Shown piece after piece: positions 33,766-39,616 of a stretch of DNA of 39,616 nt (position 1 is the stretch's first letter; each line of letters starts with the position of its first letter). The position numbers and the translations under genes are program-made. The notes beneath the pieces are model-generated. The model was not told where the DNA came from. It made no database searches and saw only the letters and a list, made by a program, of their open reading frames with translations. This stretch comes from CAZSLZ01 sp964607865 (lineage in GTDB: Bacteria; Vulcanimicrobiota; JAJTBE01; CAZSLZ01), in NCBI GenBank assembly GCA_964607865.1, contig CAZSLZ010000010.1, positions 1-39,616 of the forward strand. Direction: 5' to 3'.

Positions 33766-33844
33766 ATAACAACCTCCAAAATTTAACAATACCCTTTTTT
33801 TCCGGGTGATGAACAATACGACAAACCTGGCCATTCATTCCTTT

Positions 33845-33873
33845 AAAAAAGCGCCTGTCCCAGAAGGGCAAGC
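33845..33873 (-). promoter_or_regulatory. Terminator-like hairpin in the thiT leader (possible attenuator)
   Basis: On the minus strand GCTTGCCC (33873-33866) pairs with GGGACAGGC (33861-33853) with one bulge and loop TTCT, followed by T6. It lies about 80 bases before the thiT start, so it could terminate an upstream RNA or act as an attenuator. Confidence 0.5.
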
Positions 33874-33902
33874 TTCTATTTATATTGAAAAATTCTAACT
33901 CT

Positions 33903-33945
33903 GTCATCACCAGCACCCGCAAGGCTGCGTGGTGCTCTCTGTACC
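33903..33945 (+). repeat. REP-like dispersed repeat, copy 2
   Basis: This is a near-copy of 9066-9107 with the same GTCATCAC start, hairpin core and CTCTGTACC end. Differences cluster in the stem and loop. Confidence 0.65.
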
Positions 33946-33978
33946 CCAGGGTAAATGGGCATAGCCAACCTGTCCTGA

Positions 33979-33998
33979 ATTGAGATTGCCACGGTTTC
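33979..33998 (-). repeat. Dispersed repeat, inverted CGTGGCAATCTC copy
   Basis: On the minus strand this reads GAAACCGTGGCAATCTCAAT, sharing 17 bases with 5119-5135 and the 15-base end with 9319-9333. Confidence 0.6.
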
Positions 33999-34139
33999 TT
34001 CAGAACCTGGCAATAACGGGCTTTCAGTCCATGATCAGCTTAAACCCGCCTGAAGACGAACTTTGTTTCAAGCAGCCTGTTCCCCGGCTCCATACCGGGC
34101 TTATAATGACATATTTCGGGCTCTTTCAGAAAAATTTTA

Positions 34140-34163
34140 AAAAAGCCGTCCTGTTGGGACAGC
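34140..34163 (-). terminator. Intrinsic terminator closing the protease cassette
   Basis: On the minus strand GCTGTCC (34163-34157) pairs with GGACGGC (34151-34145) around CAACA, followed by T5. It lies about 70 bases past the small gene ending at 34231. Confidence 0.72.
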
Positions 34164-34230
34164 CCCTGTTTACATAATATTTAAAATTTTTATTTCCTGT
34201 TTCTGAGAGAGTTCCTGGCATTATTTACAC

Positions 34231-34482
34231 TTATATTATTGCATCGTTCAACCTTTGCCCCAGATAACCCACGTCCCGGCTGGCATTCTGGACATCACCG
34301 TTGGCACGGGTTATGTTCTGAGAAGAATAGCCTGCCATCCTTTTACAATCAGCCAGATCCCGGCTTACTTTATCCAACTCATAATAAGCTGACGGGTTGC
34401 GGGAGTCGCCCATTGTAACCTGGTCAGGGTTTTCATTTTCCTGTTTTTCTTCTATTCCAGGTTTTCCGGGCATATTTGCCAC
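34231..34482 (-). CDS. Small helical protein downstream of two subtilases (N-terminus uncertain)
   Basis: The reading from GTG at 34482 gives 83 residues with a polar N-terminus (MPGKPGIEEKQENENPDQ) and an amphipathic helix containing repeated S/N-R-x-x-G/V units (KVSRDLADCKRMAGYSSQN, then ITRANGDVQNASRDVGYLGQ). It has no family I know and no signal peptide. The GTG has no ribosome site. Upstream, a TTG at 34532 has AAAGGAG at 7 bases and opens LEMKLNQNFSSPVHPTV, which would run into this frame if the GTGTGG at about 34479-34484 were GTGG. So the true protein may be about 98 residues, with a two-base frameshift or error here. It is the last gene of the MFS-subtilase group. Confidence 0.5.
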   Translation of the reverse strand: MANMPGKPGIEEKQENENPDQVTMGDSRNPSAYYELDKVSRDLADCKRMAGYSSQNITRANGDVQNASRDVGYLGQRLNDAII

Positions 34483-34596
34483 ACTGTGGGGTGTACTGGG
34501 GAGGAAAAATTTTGATTTAGTTTCATCTCCAAAATTATACTCCTTTACGAATTGAGTTGGTTTTATTAATTTATGTACAGGAATAATTTCTATTTA

Positions 34597-35982
34597 TTAT
34601 GTTTCGTTTTTTGCATCTGCTTTTTCCAGGGCATTTTCCAGGGCTTCCAGGGGATCTACCAGTCCGGCGCCCTGTGTATTCTTATCGTCAGATAAATATT
34701 TATCCGACGTATTCATAAGAATCTCCTTGATTTCCATATTGGAAAGGCCGGGGTTAGCCTGTATCAGAAGCGCCGCCAGCCCTGAAACAATAGGTGTCGC
34801 CTGCGAGGTTCCGGAAACCGCCATGTATTTACCTTCATGATTAGGCAGTTTGGGGTCATACATGAGACAGTCGGGAGCTAAAGCTCCGTAGATATTGGTT
34901 CCCGGTGCAACCAGGTCAGGTTTGGCAATATTATCAAACCGGGTCGGCCCCCGGGAAGAGTCATTATAAATTGTATCATCATCCCTTTCGGGAGTGTTTT
35001 TATCATCCAGGTTGCCCACGGTTATAACCGACGGGCTTACGCCGGGAGAACTGATAGAACCGGGATTGGGGCCCTCGTTTCCTGCGGCAACGCAGACCAC
35101 CAGCCCTTTTTCCCAGGCTTTTTCTGCGGCCTGGGCAAAAGGGTCATCTTCCAGAGAAGCTTGGGAATCAACACCCAGGGAAAGATTGATTACCCTTATG
35201 TTATATTTATCCTTGTTTTCTATAGCCCACTGTATCCCCTTGATAGCTTCTGATTGGTTGGTTACCCTCACTCCCAGAAGATCTGCCTCGGGAGCCACAC
35301 CCTTATATTTTCCCGCAGATTCCACACCGGATCCCAGGGCAATGCTGGCAACATGGGTGCCATGACCTATAGGATCGTGAAGTTTTTCCTTTTTGTCATG
35401 CATATCCACAAAGGCTTTTATTCTACCTTCAAAATCCTTATGGGGATAAATACCCGAATCTATGACACAAATACCCACACCTTTGCCGGTATAGCCTTTT
35501 TCCCATAGCCTGTTCAAACCCAGGGTGGAGTTGGATACATCAAAACTGGGACGTTTATCCAGGTCTGCCGGGTTTGAAGGTTTCTCCAGCAATATGAAAG
35601 GAATATTCTGATCCAGAATCACTTTTGAATCGGGAGGGATGTTTTTCATTAACTTTTCGAAATTGAAGGGATCAACCTCCACTTTCATGCCATTGATAAT
35701 AGACAGTTCTTCTTTAATTGATGCCTCTTCAGCCTTAAAACCCTTTACAATCCTGCTTTTTATTTCATTCAGATCGGGATTGCCCTTTTTCGTGATAATT
35801 ACAGGGAGCTTACCATAGGGGGTAAGGTCCACTGCCCCTTTTCCCGCCAATTTAAAAATGTCCGCAGTACGGTTTTCGCTGGGTGGCTCTTTTTTTGCCG
35901 AACTTGAAACTTCCCCGGCTTTTTTTCCAGGGAGTTCTGATTTCTTATTTGCAATGTTAAACTGTTTTAAAGGATCAATCAT
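34597..35982 (-). CDS. Subtilisin-like serine protease (S8), paralogue 2
   Basis: The 461-residue product is an S8 protease with a full triad: Asp in CVIDSGIYPHKDFE, His in GHGTHVASI and Ser in SGTSQATPIVSGLAALL. The oxyanion Asn lies in VCVAAGNEGPNPG. There is no signal peptide; the first about 50 residues are polar and disordered. Residues about 55-150 (GKLPVIITKKGNPDLNEIK, then INGMKVEVDPFNFEKLMKNI) resemble the inhibitor I9-type propeptide, so it is likely made as a zymogen. It is a close tandem paralogue of the gene ending at 35988, starting 5 bases after it, and is therefore co-transcribed. Its target and location are unknown. Confidence 0.92.
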   Translation of the reverse strand: MIDPLKQFNIANKKSELPGKKAGEVSSSAKKEPPSENRTADIFKLAGKGAVDLTPYGKLPVIITKKGNPDLNEIKSRIVKGFKAEEASIKEELSIINGMKVEVDPFNFEKLMKNIPPDSKVILDQNIPFILLEKPSNPADLDKRPSFDVSNSTLGLNRLWEKGYTGKGVGICVIDSGIYPHKDFEGRIKAFVDMHDKKEKLHDPIGHGTHVASIALGSGVESAGKYKGVAPEADLLGVRVTNQSEAIKGIQWAIENKDKYNIRVINLSLGVDSQASLEDDPFAQAAEKAWEKGLVVCVAAGNEGPNPGSISSPGVSPSVITVGNLDDKNTPERDDDTIYNDSSRGPTRFDNIAKPDLVAPGTNIYGALAPDCLMYDPKLPNHEGKYMAVSGTSQATPIVSGLAALLIQANPGLSNMEIKEILMNTSDKYLSDDKNTQGAGLVDPLEALENALEKADAKNET

Positions 35983-35987
35983 AAAAA

Positions 35988-37454
35988 TCAGGATTTTTCA
36001 ATTTGATTCTGACTCTTTTTTTCCAAGCCATCGGCAATTATCATGGGCACTTCTTCGGGGTGATCAGGCTTATGGGGAGTCTTCTTGCCCAGTGCAACCT
36101 GCAGGGATTCAACCGGGTCAATAAGGCCGGCGCCCTGGTCGTTATGGGTTACATTGGGCAGATATTTTTCTGCGGTGTTGGTTAAAATATCTTTAATCTC
36201 ATCAGGGGTAAGGTCGGGGTTGGCCTGCAAAAGCAGCGCCGATAAACCCGAAACCATGGGTGTGGCCATGGAGGACCCTGAAATTGCTATATATTTGTCT
36301 TCAACATGAGGAAGATCGGGGTCATCCAGGGTGGAATTGGGTGAAAGGGTGCTGAATATTTCCACACCCGGCGCCACCACGTCAGGCTTTTCAATGCCAT
36401 CGGGAGTGGTCGGCCCCCTGGATGAGAATAATGACATGGTGTCGTCTTCACGTTTCGCTGTGTTCTTATCATCCATGGCTCCCACGGTTATAACTTTTGG
36501 GGATATACCAGGAGTACTCACGGTCCCCTCGCCAGGGCCCTCGTTGCCTGCTGCCACGCAAACAACCAGGCCCTTGTCCCATGCCTTTTCAGCAGCCTGG
36601 GCCCAGGGATCTTCCTTGTAAGATTTAATTGGGAAATCCCCCAGTGAAACGTTCAGAACTTTTATGTTATATTTATCCTTGTTTTCAATTGCCCACTGAA
36701 TGCCCTTGATGGCTTCCGACACCGATGTTATACGAACCCCCACTATGTCGGCATCAGGGGCCACGCCCTTGTATTTTCCCGCAGAAGAAGCTCCGGAGCC
36801 TGCGGCAATACCGGCAACATGAGTTCCATGGCCATAAGAGTCATGAGGGCTGGCCTTATTTTCATTCATATCGACGAAGGCTTTTATTCTGTCGTCAAAA
36901 TCTTTATGAGGGTGAATACCTGAATCTATAACGCATATACCCACGCCCTTGCCGGTAAACCCCTTATCCCAAAGCAGATTCATCCGAAGGGTGGAATTGG
37001 CCATATCCAGAGTAGGGCGGTTAGCGGTATCCCGGGGATATTTCTTTAATTCGGCAGGAATGGGAAACTTGATCTTGTTGTCAACCACAACTTCGGTATC
37101 CTGGGGCAAATATTTCATTAATTCCCGTAAATTGCCCGGTTTCACCTCCACTTTCATGGCATCTACCAGGAACAGGTCTTCTTTTAATGTGGCATCGTTA
37201 ACATTAAATTTCCTGGCAATTTCGCCCTTCAGCTTGTTCAAACCTCCCTTTTTCTTGTTGGAGATAATTATGGGAATTTTGCCCTCGGGAGTCAAATCAT
37301 CGCTGGTAAGCCTATTTAAACCGGCAATTGAAGCCTGGCCCATGTCAACAGTATCCGAAATAAAATAATTATGACCTGAACCTTCCCTTGACTGCTCAGC
37401 TCTTCGGGACTTCATTGAAGAAGTAAAACTATTTGGGGTTATGCGGTTGATCAT
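35988..37454 (-). CDS. Subtilisin-like serine protease (S8), paralogue 1
   Basis: This S8 protease has a full triad: Asp in CVIDSGIHPHKDFD, His in GHGTHVAGIAAGS and Ser in SGSSMATPMVSGLSALL, with the oxyanion Asn in VCVAAGNEGPGEG. Residues about 70-140 form a propeptide-like domain (GKIPIIISNKKKGGLNKLK, then VDAMKVEVKPGNLRELMKYL). The ATG at 37454 (MINRITPNSFTSSM) behind GGAGGA is preferred over an upstream ATG at 37553 that adds 33 unlikely residues, giving 488. There is no signal peptide. The C-terminal about 40 residues are polar (KKTPHKPDHPEEVPM). Extensive identity to the next gene through the catalytic domain shows a tandem duplication. It follows the MFS gene by 129 bases. Confidence 0.93.
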   Translation of the reverse strand: MINRITPNSFTSSMKSRRAEQSREGSGHNYFISDTVDMGQASIAGLNRLTSDDLTPEGKIPIIISNKKKGGLNKLKGEIARKFNVNDATLKEDLFLVDAMKVEVKPGNLRELMKYLPQDTEVVVDNKIKFPIPAELKKYPRDTANRPTLDMANSTLRMNLLWDKGFTGKGVGICVIDSGIHPHKDFDDRIKAFVDMNENKASPHDSYGHGTHVAGIAAGSGASSAGKYKGVAPDADIVGVRITSVSEAIKGIQWAIENKDKYNIKVLNVSLGDFPIKSYKEDPWAQAAEKAWDKGLVVCVAAGNEGPGEGTVSTPGISPKVITVGAMDDKNTAKREDDTMSLFSSRGPTTPDGIEKPDVVAPGVEIFSTLSPNSTLDDPDLPHVEDKYIAISGSSMATPMVSGLSALLLQANPDLTPDEIKDILTNTAEKYLPNVTHNDQGAGLIDPVESLQVALGKKTPHKPDHPEEVPMIIADGLEKKSQNQIEKS

Positions 37455-37582
37455 TGCTTCCTCCGTTGTGAATTTTTGGTTGTGTGTATTCCCCCATAAA
37501 ACTATTTTTAATCTATAAATAGAATACCATTTCATGCTGAAAACCGTCAACAAACATGGCCTCTGTTTATGTTAACAATATG

Positions 37583-38761
37583 TTAATTTCTTTCATATTT
37601 TATCGGCAAAAGATAGATTATCATTAACATGGCAAAAATAATTGCCAGATAAAATGGAGCTTTTTGCCCAAAATACTTTACCAGTTCAGTACCCAACTTG
37701 GGGGCAAAAGCTCCCAGCGCGCTGGAAATAAGGCCAAATAAACCCATGATTGAAGAACGGGTTCTGGTCTCGGTTAAATCAGCCAGAATAGTGGAATGGC
37801 CAATAAAAACCAACTGCAGAAACAGATATATTAAAACATACCAGAATGTTGCAATTTCAAAACTGTCCGACCCCAGCCAGGGCAGAAGCAAAAGGGTATG
37901 TCCCAGCCCGCCCAGTATCATAACTGTCCTTGCGCCGAATTTCTGGGTTAACCGCCCCCCCAGAAAGTTAAATACAATTGCCAGCAGCCCTCCAGACATG
38001 AACATCTTCTGGATTCCCGGATCGGTAAGTTTGATTGAATCTTTGGCATAAATGGTAATAAAGGGCCCATACAGAGTGGTATTGAGCATGAAAGCGAAAA
38101 ACACAAAAGCCATCAGGCATAAAAGCAAATCAGTGTTAAAAGATTTTAGTAATTGCCCAAAATTAAATTTATGTTCTTGATGGCTTTTTGTTTCTTTCAT
38201 AAAAACTGCCCGGGCTATGGCTGCGGGTATATTAATAAGAGCAGATGCAATAATTAATTTCTTGATTCCCATATCCGAATTGGCAATCAGTGAACCAATT
38301 CCTGGCCCCAAAGCGAAAGAAGCTGAGATTGCAATTTCAAAAATACTGAAACCAAGGCCTCTATCTTCGCTTTTAACAGATTCTGCAATTATGGAATAAA
38401 TTGCGGGCATTTGCAAACCATTTATCAGCATTGCCAAGGTGATACATACCACAACGATAACCCAGTTCTGGGTATATGCCGATATAAGAAAAAGAACCGG
38501 AAACAGAAAAGTGGGATAAGCAATGATGTTTTTTCTTCCAATTTTATCTGCAATAATTCCACCAGGAAACTGAAATACACAAAGGGCAAAATTTATTGCA
38601 AAATAGGAAGTGCCGATTTGATCCTCGGTGGCGCCCATTCTTCTTAAATATAAGGGCAGAAGAAAAAACCAGGACAAAAAAGAACCATAAGTAAGCAACA
38701 TAGTTGTAGAAATGGTTAAAATATTATTATTTTTTAATACATTTTTATATGTTTTAAACAT
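37583..38761 (-). CDS. Major facilitator superfamily transporter
   Basis: The 392-residue integral membrane protein has about 12 hydrophobic helices. The MFS signature between helices 2 and 3 reads FPGGIIADKIGRKNII, and its echo in the second half reads FLGGRLTQKFGARTVMI. Helix 1 begins LTYGSFLSWFFLLPLYL. The family is a proton-driven uptake or efflux carrier; the type of drug-efflux or peptide-exporter cannot be told from sequence. No Shine-Dalgarno is seen at the ATG at 38761, where upstream bases are almost pure A/T. It is the first gene of the minus-strand group with the two subtilases, so joint function is plausible. Confidence 0.85.
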   Translation of the reverse strand: MFKTYKNVLKNNNILTISTTMLLTYGSFLSWFFLLPLYLRRMGATEDQIGTSYFAINFALCVFQFPGGIIADKIGRKNIIAYPTFLFPVLFLISAYTQNWVIVVVCITLAMLINGLQMPAIYSIIAESVKSEDRGLGFSIFEIAISASFALGPGIGSLIANSDMGIKKLIIASALINIPAAIARAVFMKETKSHQEHKFNFGQLLKSFNTDLLLCLMAFVFFAFMLNTTLYGPFITIYAKDSIKLTDPGIQKMFMSGGLLAIVFNFLGGRLTQKFGARTVMILGGLGHTLLLLPWLGSDSFEIATFWYVLIYLFLQLVFIGHSTILADLTETRTRSSIMGLFGLISSALGAFAPKLGTELVKYFGQKAPFYLAIIFAMLMIIYLLPIKYERN

Positions 38762-38819
38762 AATAGTAAATAACTGATTTTATTATTATTAATATTTTAT
38801 AAAAAAATACATAAACCCT

Positions 38820-38848
38820 TTGATTTAATCGCTCATTTATAGTATAAT
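38820..38848 (+). promoter_or_regulatory. Sigma70-type promoter
   Basis: TTGATT (38820-38825), 17 bases, then a perfect TATAAT (38843-38848). Transcription would begin near 38855, about 47 bases before the TTG start of the small acidic protein. Confidence 0.75.
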
Positions 38849-38901
38849 GGTATATAAAAAAATAACATGATAAATAGAATGTTTTTAAAGGAGTGTTTTT
38901 C

Positions 38902-39234
38902 TTGTCTGAAGAGCTTAATGAAATTGAAAGCCAGGAGCAGGAGACTGAAACCGGATTGGCAGAAGTAGAACAGGAAGAAAAGCAGGAAACCCCGGAGAAA
39001 TCTCCCACCCAGATAGCGTTGAAAAATTTAGCCAAAGCATATAAAGATCTTGACAAAGAAGAAAAGATGTATTTAAAGGAACTTCAGGGTGAAATTGATA
39101 AGGCGGCCAAGGCCGACCCCAGCATAGATAAACAGAGTGAATTTTGCTACGGGGCAATTTTTGCCGCAGATAAAATTAAATCTGAAAAATTCATAAGAGC
39201 CTGCAGAGGATACTTGAAGGTAACCGGCAGTTAA
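38902..39234 (+). CDS. Small acidic helical protein (unknown)
   Basis: The 110-residue product has a Glu/Gln-rich disordered N-terminus (residues 1-40, EIESQEQETETGLAEVEQEE), then an amphipathic helical region (PTQIALKNLAKAYKDLDKEE) and a helical C-terminus with two cysteines (FCYGAIFAADKIKSEKFIRAC). No family is recognised. The TTG at 38902 is chosen because AAAGGAG (38887-38893) lies 8 bases before it; a GTG at 38893 would overlap that site. It has a near-consensus promoter and a stop that overlaps by 3 bases the stop of the converging partial gene. Cytoplasmic; function unknown. Confidence 0.65.
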   Translation: MSEELNEIESQEQETETGLAEVEQEEKQETPEKSPTQIALKNLAKAYKDLDKEEKMYLKELQGEIDKAAKADPSIDKQSEFCYGAIFAADKIKSEKFIRACRGYLKVTGS

Positions 39235-39616
39235 CAGATTTCTTCGCCATTTATCAGCTCAATAAGTTTTAACTCCAGAGCTTTAATGTCAACCAATATT
39301 GAAGCCCGTTCTCTTAAAGTTTTACCTGAAGAATTACTCAACTCTTCTACTTTTTGTCTGTACTTCCTTATGATTTTTTCCATCTGCTCAAAAAGCTGAA
39401 CAATTTCTGCATCGGGATCTTTTAATTTATCAAATTCCTTTAAGTTGGCAGATTCAATATTATTTATGTATTCTTTTAATTTTTCAGTTTCCGAGGTTAA
39501 ATCAAGTTTTAAATTTTCTCCGTTGACAACCTCCAGAAGTTTCTGTTTTATAGAAACCAGGTGAATTATTGTTTCAGTATTTTCCGTTTCCAGAATATTC
39601 AGGGCTTTGATACTTC
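39231..39616 (-). CDS. Unidentified helical protein, 3' end (runs off window)
   Basis: An uninterrupted minus-strand frame from the window edge to a TAA at 39233-39231 encodes 127 residues of almost pure helix. Pieces are SIKALNILETENTETIIHL near the edge, then KLLEVVNGENLKLDLTSE, FEQMEKIIRKYRQKVEELS and a final LKLIELINGEEIC. Heptad-like spacing suggests coiled coil; a FlgN-like or other chaperone helix bundle is possible, but I cannot assign it. No start codon is required within the window, so it is partial at its N-terminus. Its stop overlaps that of the converging gene. Confidence 0.6.
   Translation of the reverse strand, partial: SIKALNILETENTETIIHLVSIKQKLLEVVNGENLKLDLTSETEKLKEYINNIESANLKEFDKLKDPDAEIVQLFEQMEKIIRKYRQKVEELSNSSGKTLRERASILVDIKALELKLIELINGEEIC

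Larger units (their letters stand above)
33874..34139 (-). other. Non-coding spacer between two minus-strand terminators
   Basis: No credible gene is present. It contains the B copy of the REP-like repeat and one CGTGGCAATCTC-type copy, plus a minus-strand stretch (about 34130-34000) with GC-rich hairpins such as CCCGG...CCGGG near 34080-34100. Being bounded by terminator-like hairpins on both sides, it could encode a small RNA, or it could simply be decayed sequence. Confidence 0.35.

Noticed and set aside
33830..34140. TPP riboswitch upstream of thiT
   Set aside because: I looked for the CUGAGA and ACC...CCUGAU core on the minus strand and did not find a convincing set; only a terminator-like hairpin is present.
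33980..34177. A 65-residue plus-strand ORF between thiT and the small gene
   Set aside because: It begins inside a dispersed repeat, has no ribosome site or recognisable family, and runs through a terminator hairpin.
37455..37553. 33-residue N-terminal extension of subtilase paralogue 1
   Set aside because: Not hydrophobic like a proper signal peptide followed by a cleavage site, and the internal ATG at 37454 has a good GGAGGA ribosome site.
1..39616. CRISPR array, tRNA, rRNA, insertion sequence or prophage
   Set aside because: No regular direct repeats with spacers, no recognisable cloverleaf or rRNA segments, and no transposase, integrase or phage structural gene were seen on either strand. 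A covariance or HMM scan would be decisive for tRNAs.

Overview
This is bacterial chromosomal DNA from an organism I cannot name. There is no rRNA or other marker that fixes the phylum. Genes are dense and ordinary in layout: Shine-Dalgarno sites are good, GTG and TTG starts are frequent, intergenic spacers are AT-rich, and intrinsic terminators are clear. A run of exactly 10 N at 11152-11161 shows a scaffolded assembly, probably metagenomic. Several short genes also show apparent one- or two-base frame breaks (def at the left edge, the ORF after sfsA, the small gene at 34231), so small assembly indels are likely. Secreted lipoprotein-like genes, subtilases, zinc-ribbon proteins and an N-type ATPase suggest a free-living, probably anaerobic member of a poorly cultured lineage. 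That is inference.

Layout. 1-3.7 kb (minus): N-terminal piece of peptide deformylase, a secreted stalk-domain protein, and priA; priA next to def is a common bacterial neighbourhood. 3.8-9.0 kb (mostly plus): a membrane-anchored PH-like protein; a zinc-ribbon protein with a strong promoter and a foldable leader; a secreted PHB-depolymerase/feruloyl-esterase-type hydrolase (minus); a 575-residue helical protein with internal repeats around a zinc ribbon; and an ankyrin-repeat exported protein. 9.4-12.0 kb (minus): a two-gene unit of an Ldh2-type malate/lactate dehydrogenase (broken by the gap) and glycerol kinase. 12.1-16.7 kb (minus): an ArsR-type regulator with the two-cysteine pattern of persulfide sensors, directly upstream of a four-domain sulfur-relay fusion (CoA-disulfide reductase, rhodanese, TusA, DsrE-like); then a PAS/ATPase/receiver protein lacking a recognisable phospho-accepting histidine. 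16.9-18.3 kb (plus): class II fumarase.

18.3-27.2 kb (minus) is the centrepiece: sfsA, a short coupled ORF, then a complete N-type F-ATPase operon in the order atpD-C-Q-[antiporter]-R-B-E-F-A-G. A CPA2-type cation/proton antiporter gene is inserted between atpQ and atpR, with an 8-base overlap on one side and a 4-base gap on the other. There is no separate delta gene; the long b subunit ends in a delta-like domain. The c subunit carries a Glu in each helix plus the Ser-Thr and Tyr positions of sodium-binding rings. The operon looks like a coupled sodium/proton-handling unit.

27.4-33.2 kb (plus): a small zinc-knuckle protein, an EF-G-like GTPase with an altered catalytic motif and a secreted lipoprotein form one probable operon, followed by a von Willebrand A protein with a membrane anchor and a beta-rich tail. 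33.2-33.8 kb (minus): ThiT, a thiamine-uptake component, with a terminator-like hairpin in its leader. 34.1-38.8 kb (minus): an MFS transporter, two tandem leaderless subtilases and a small helical protein, closed by a terminator; this could be a processing/export cassette. 38.9 kb to the end: a small acidic protein with a near-consensus promoter, converging on the 3' end of an unidentified helical protein that runs off the window.
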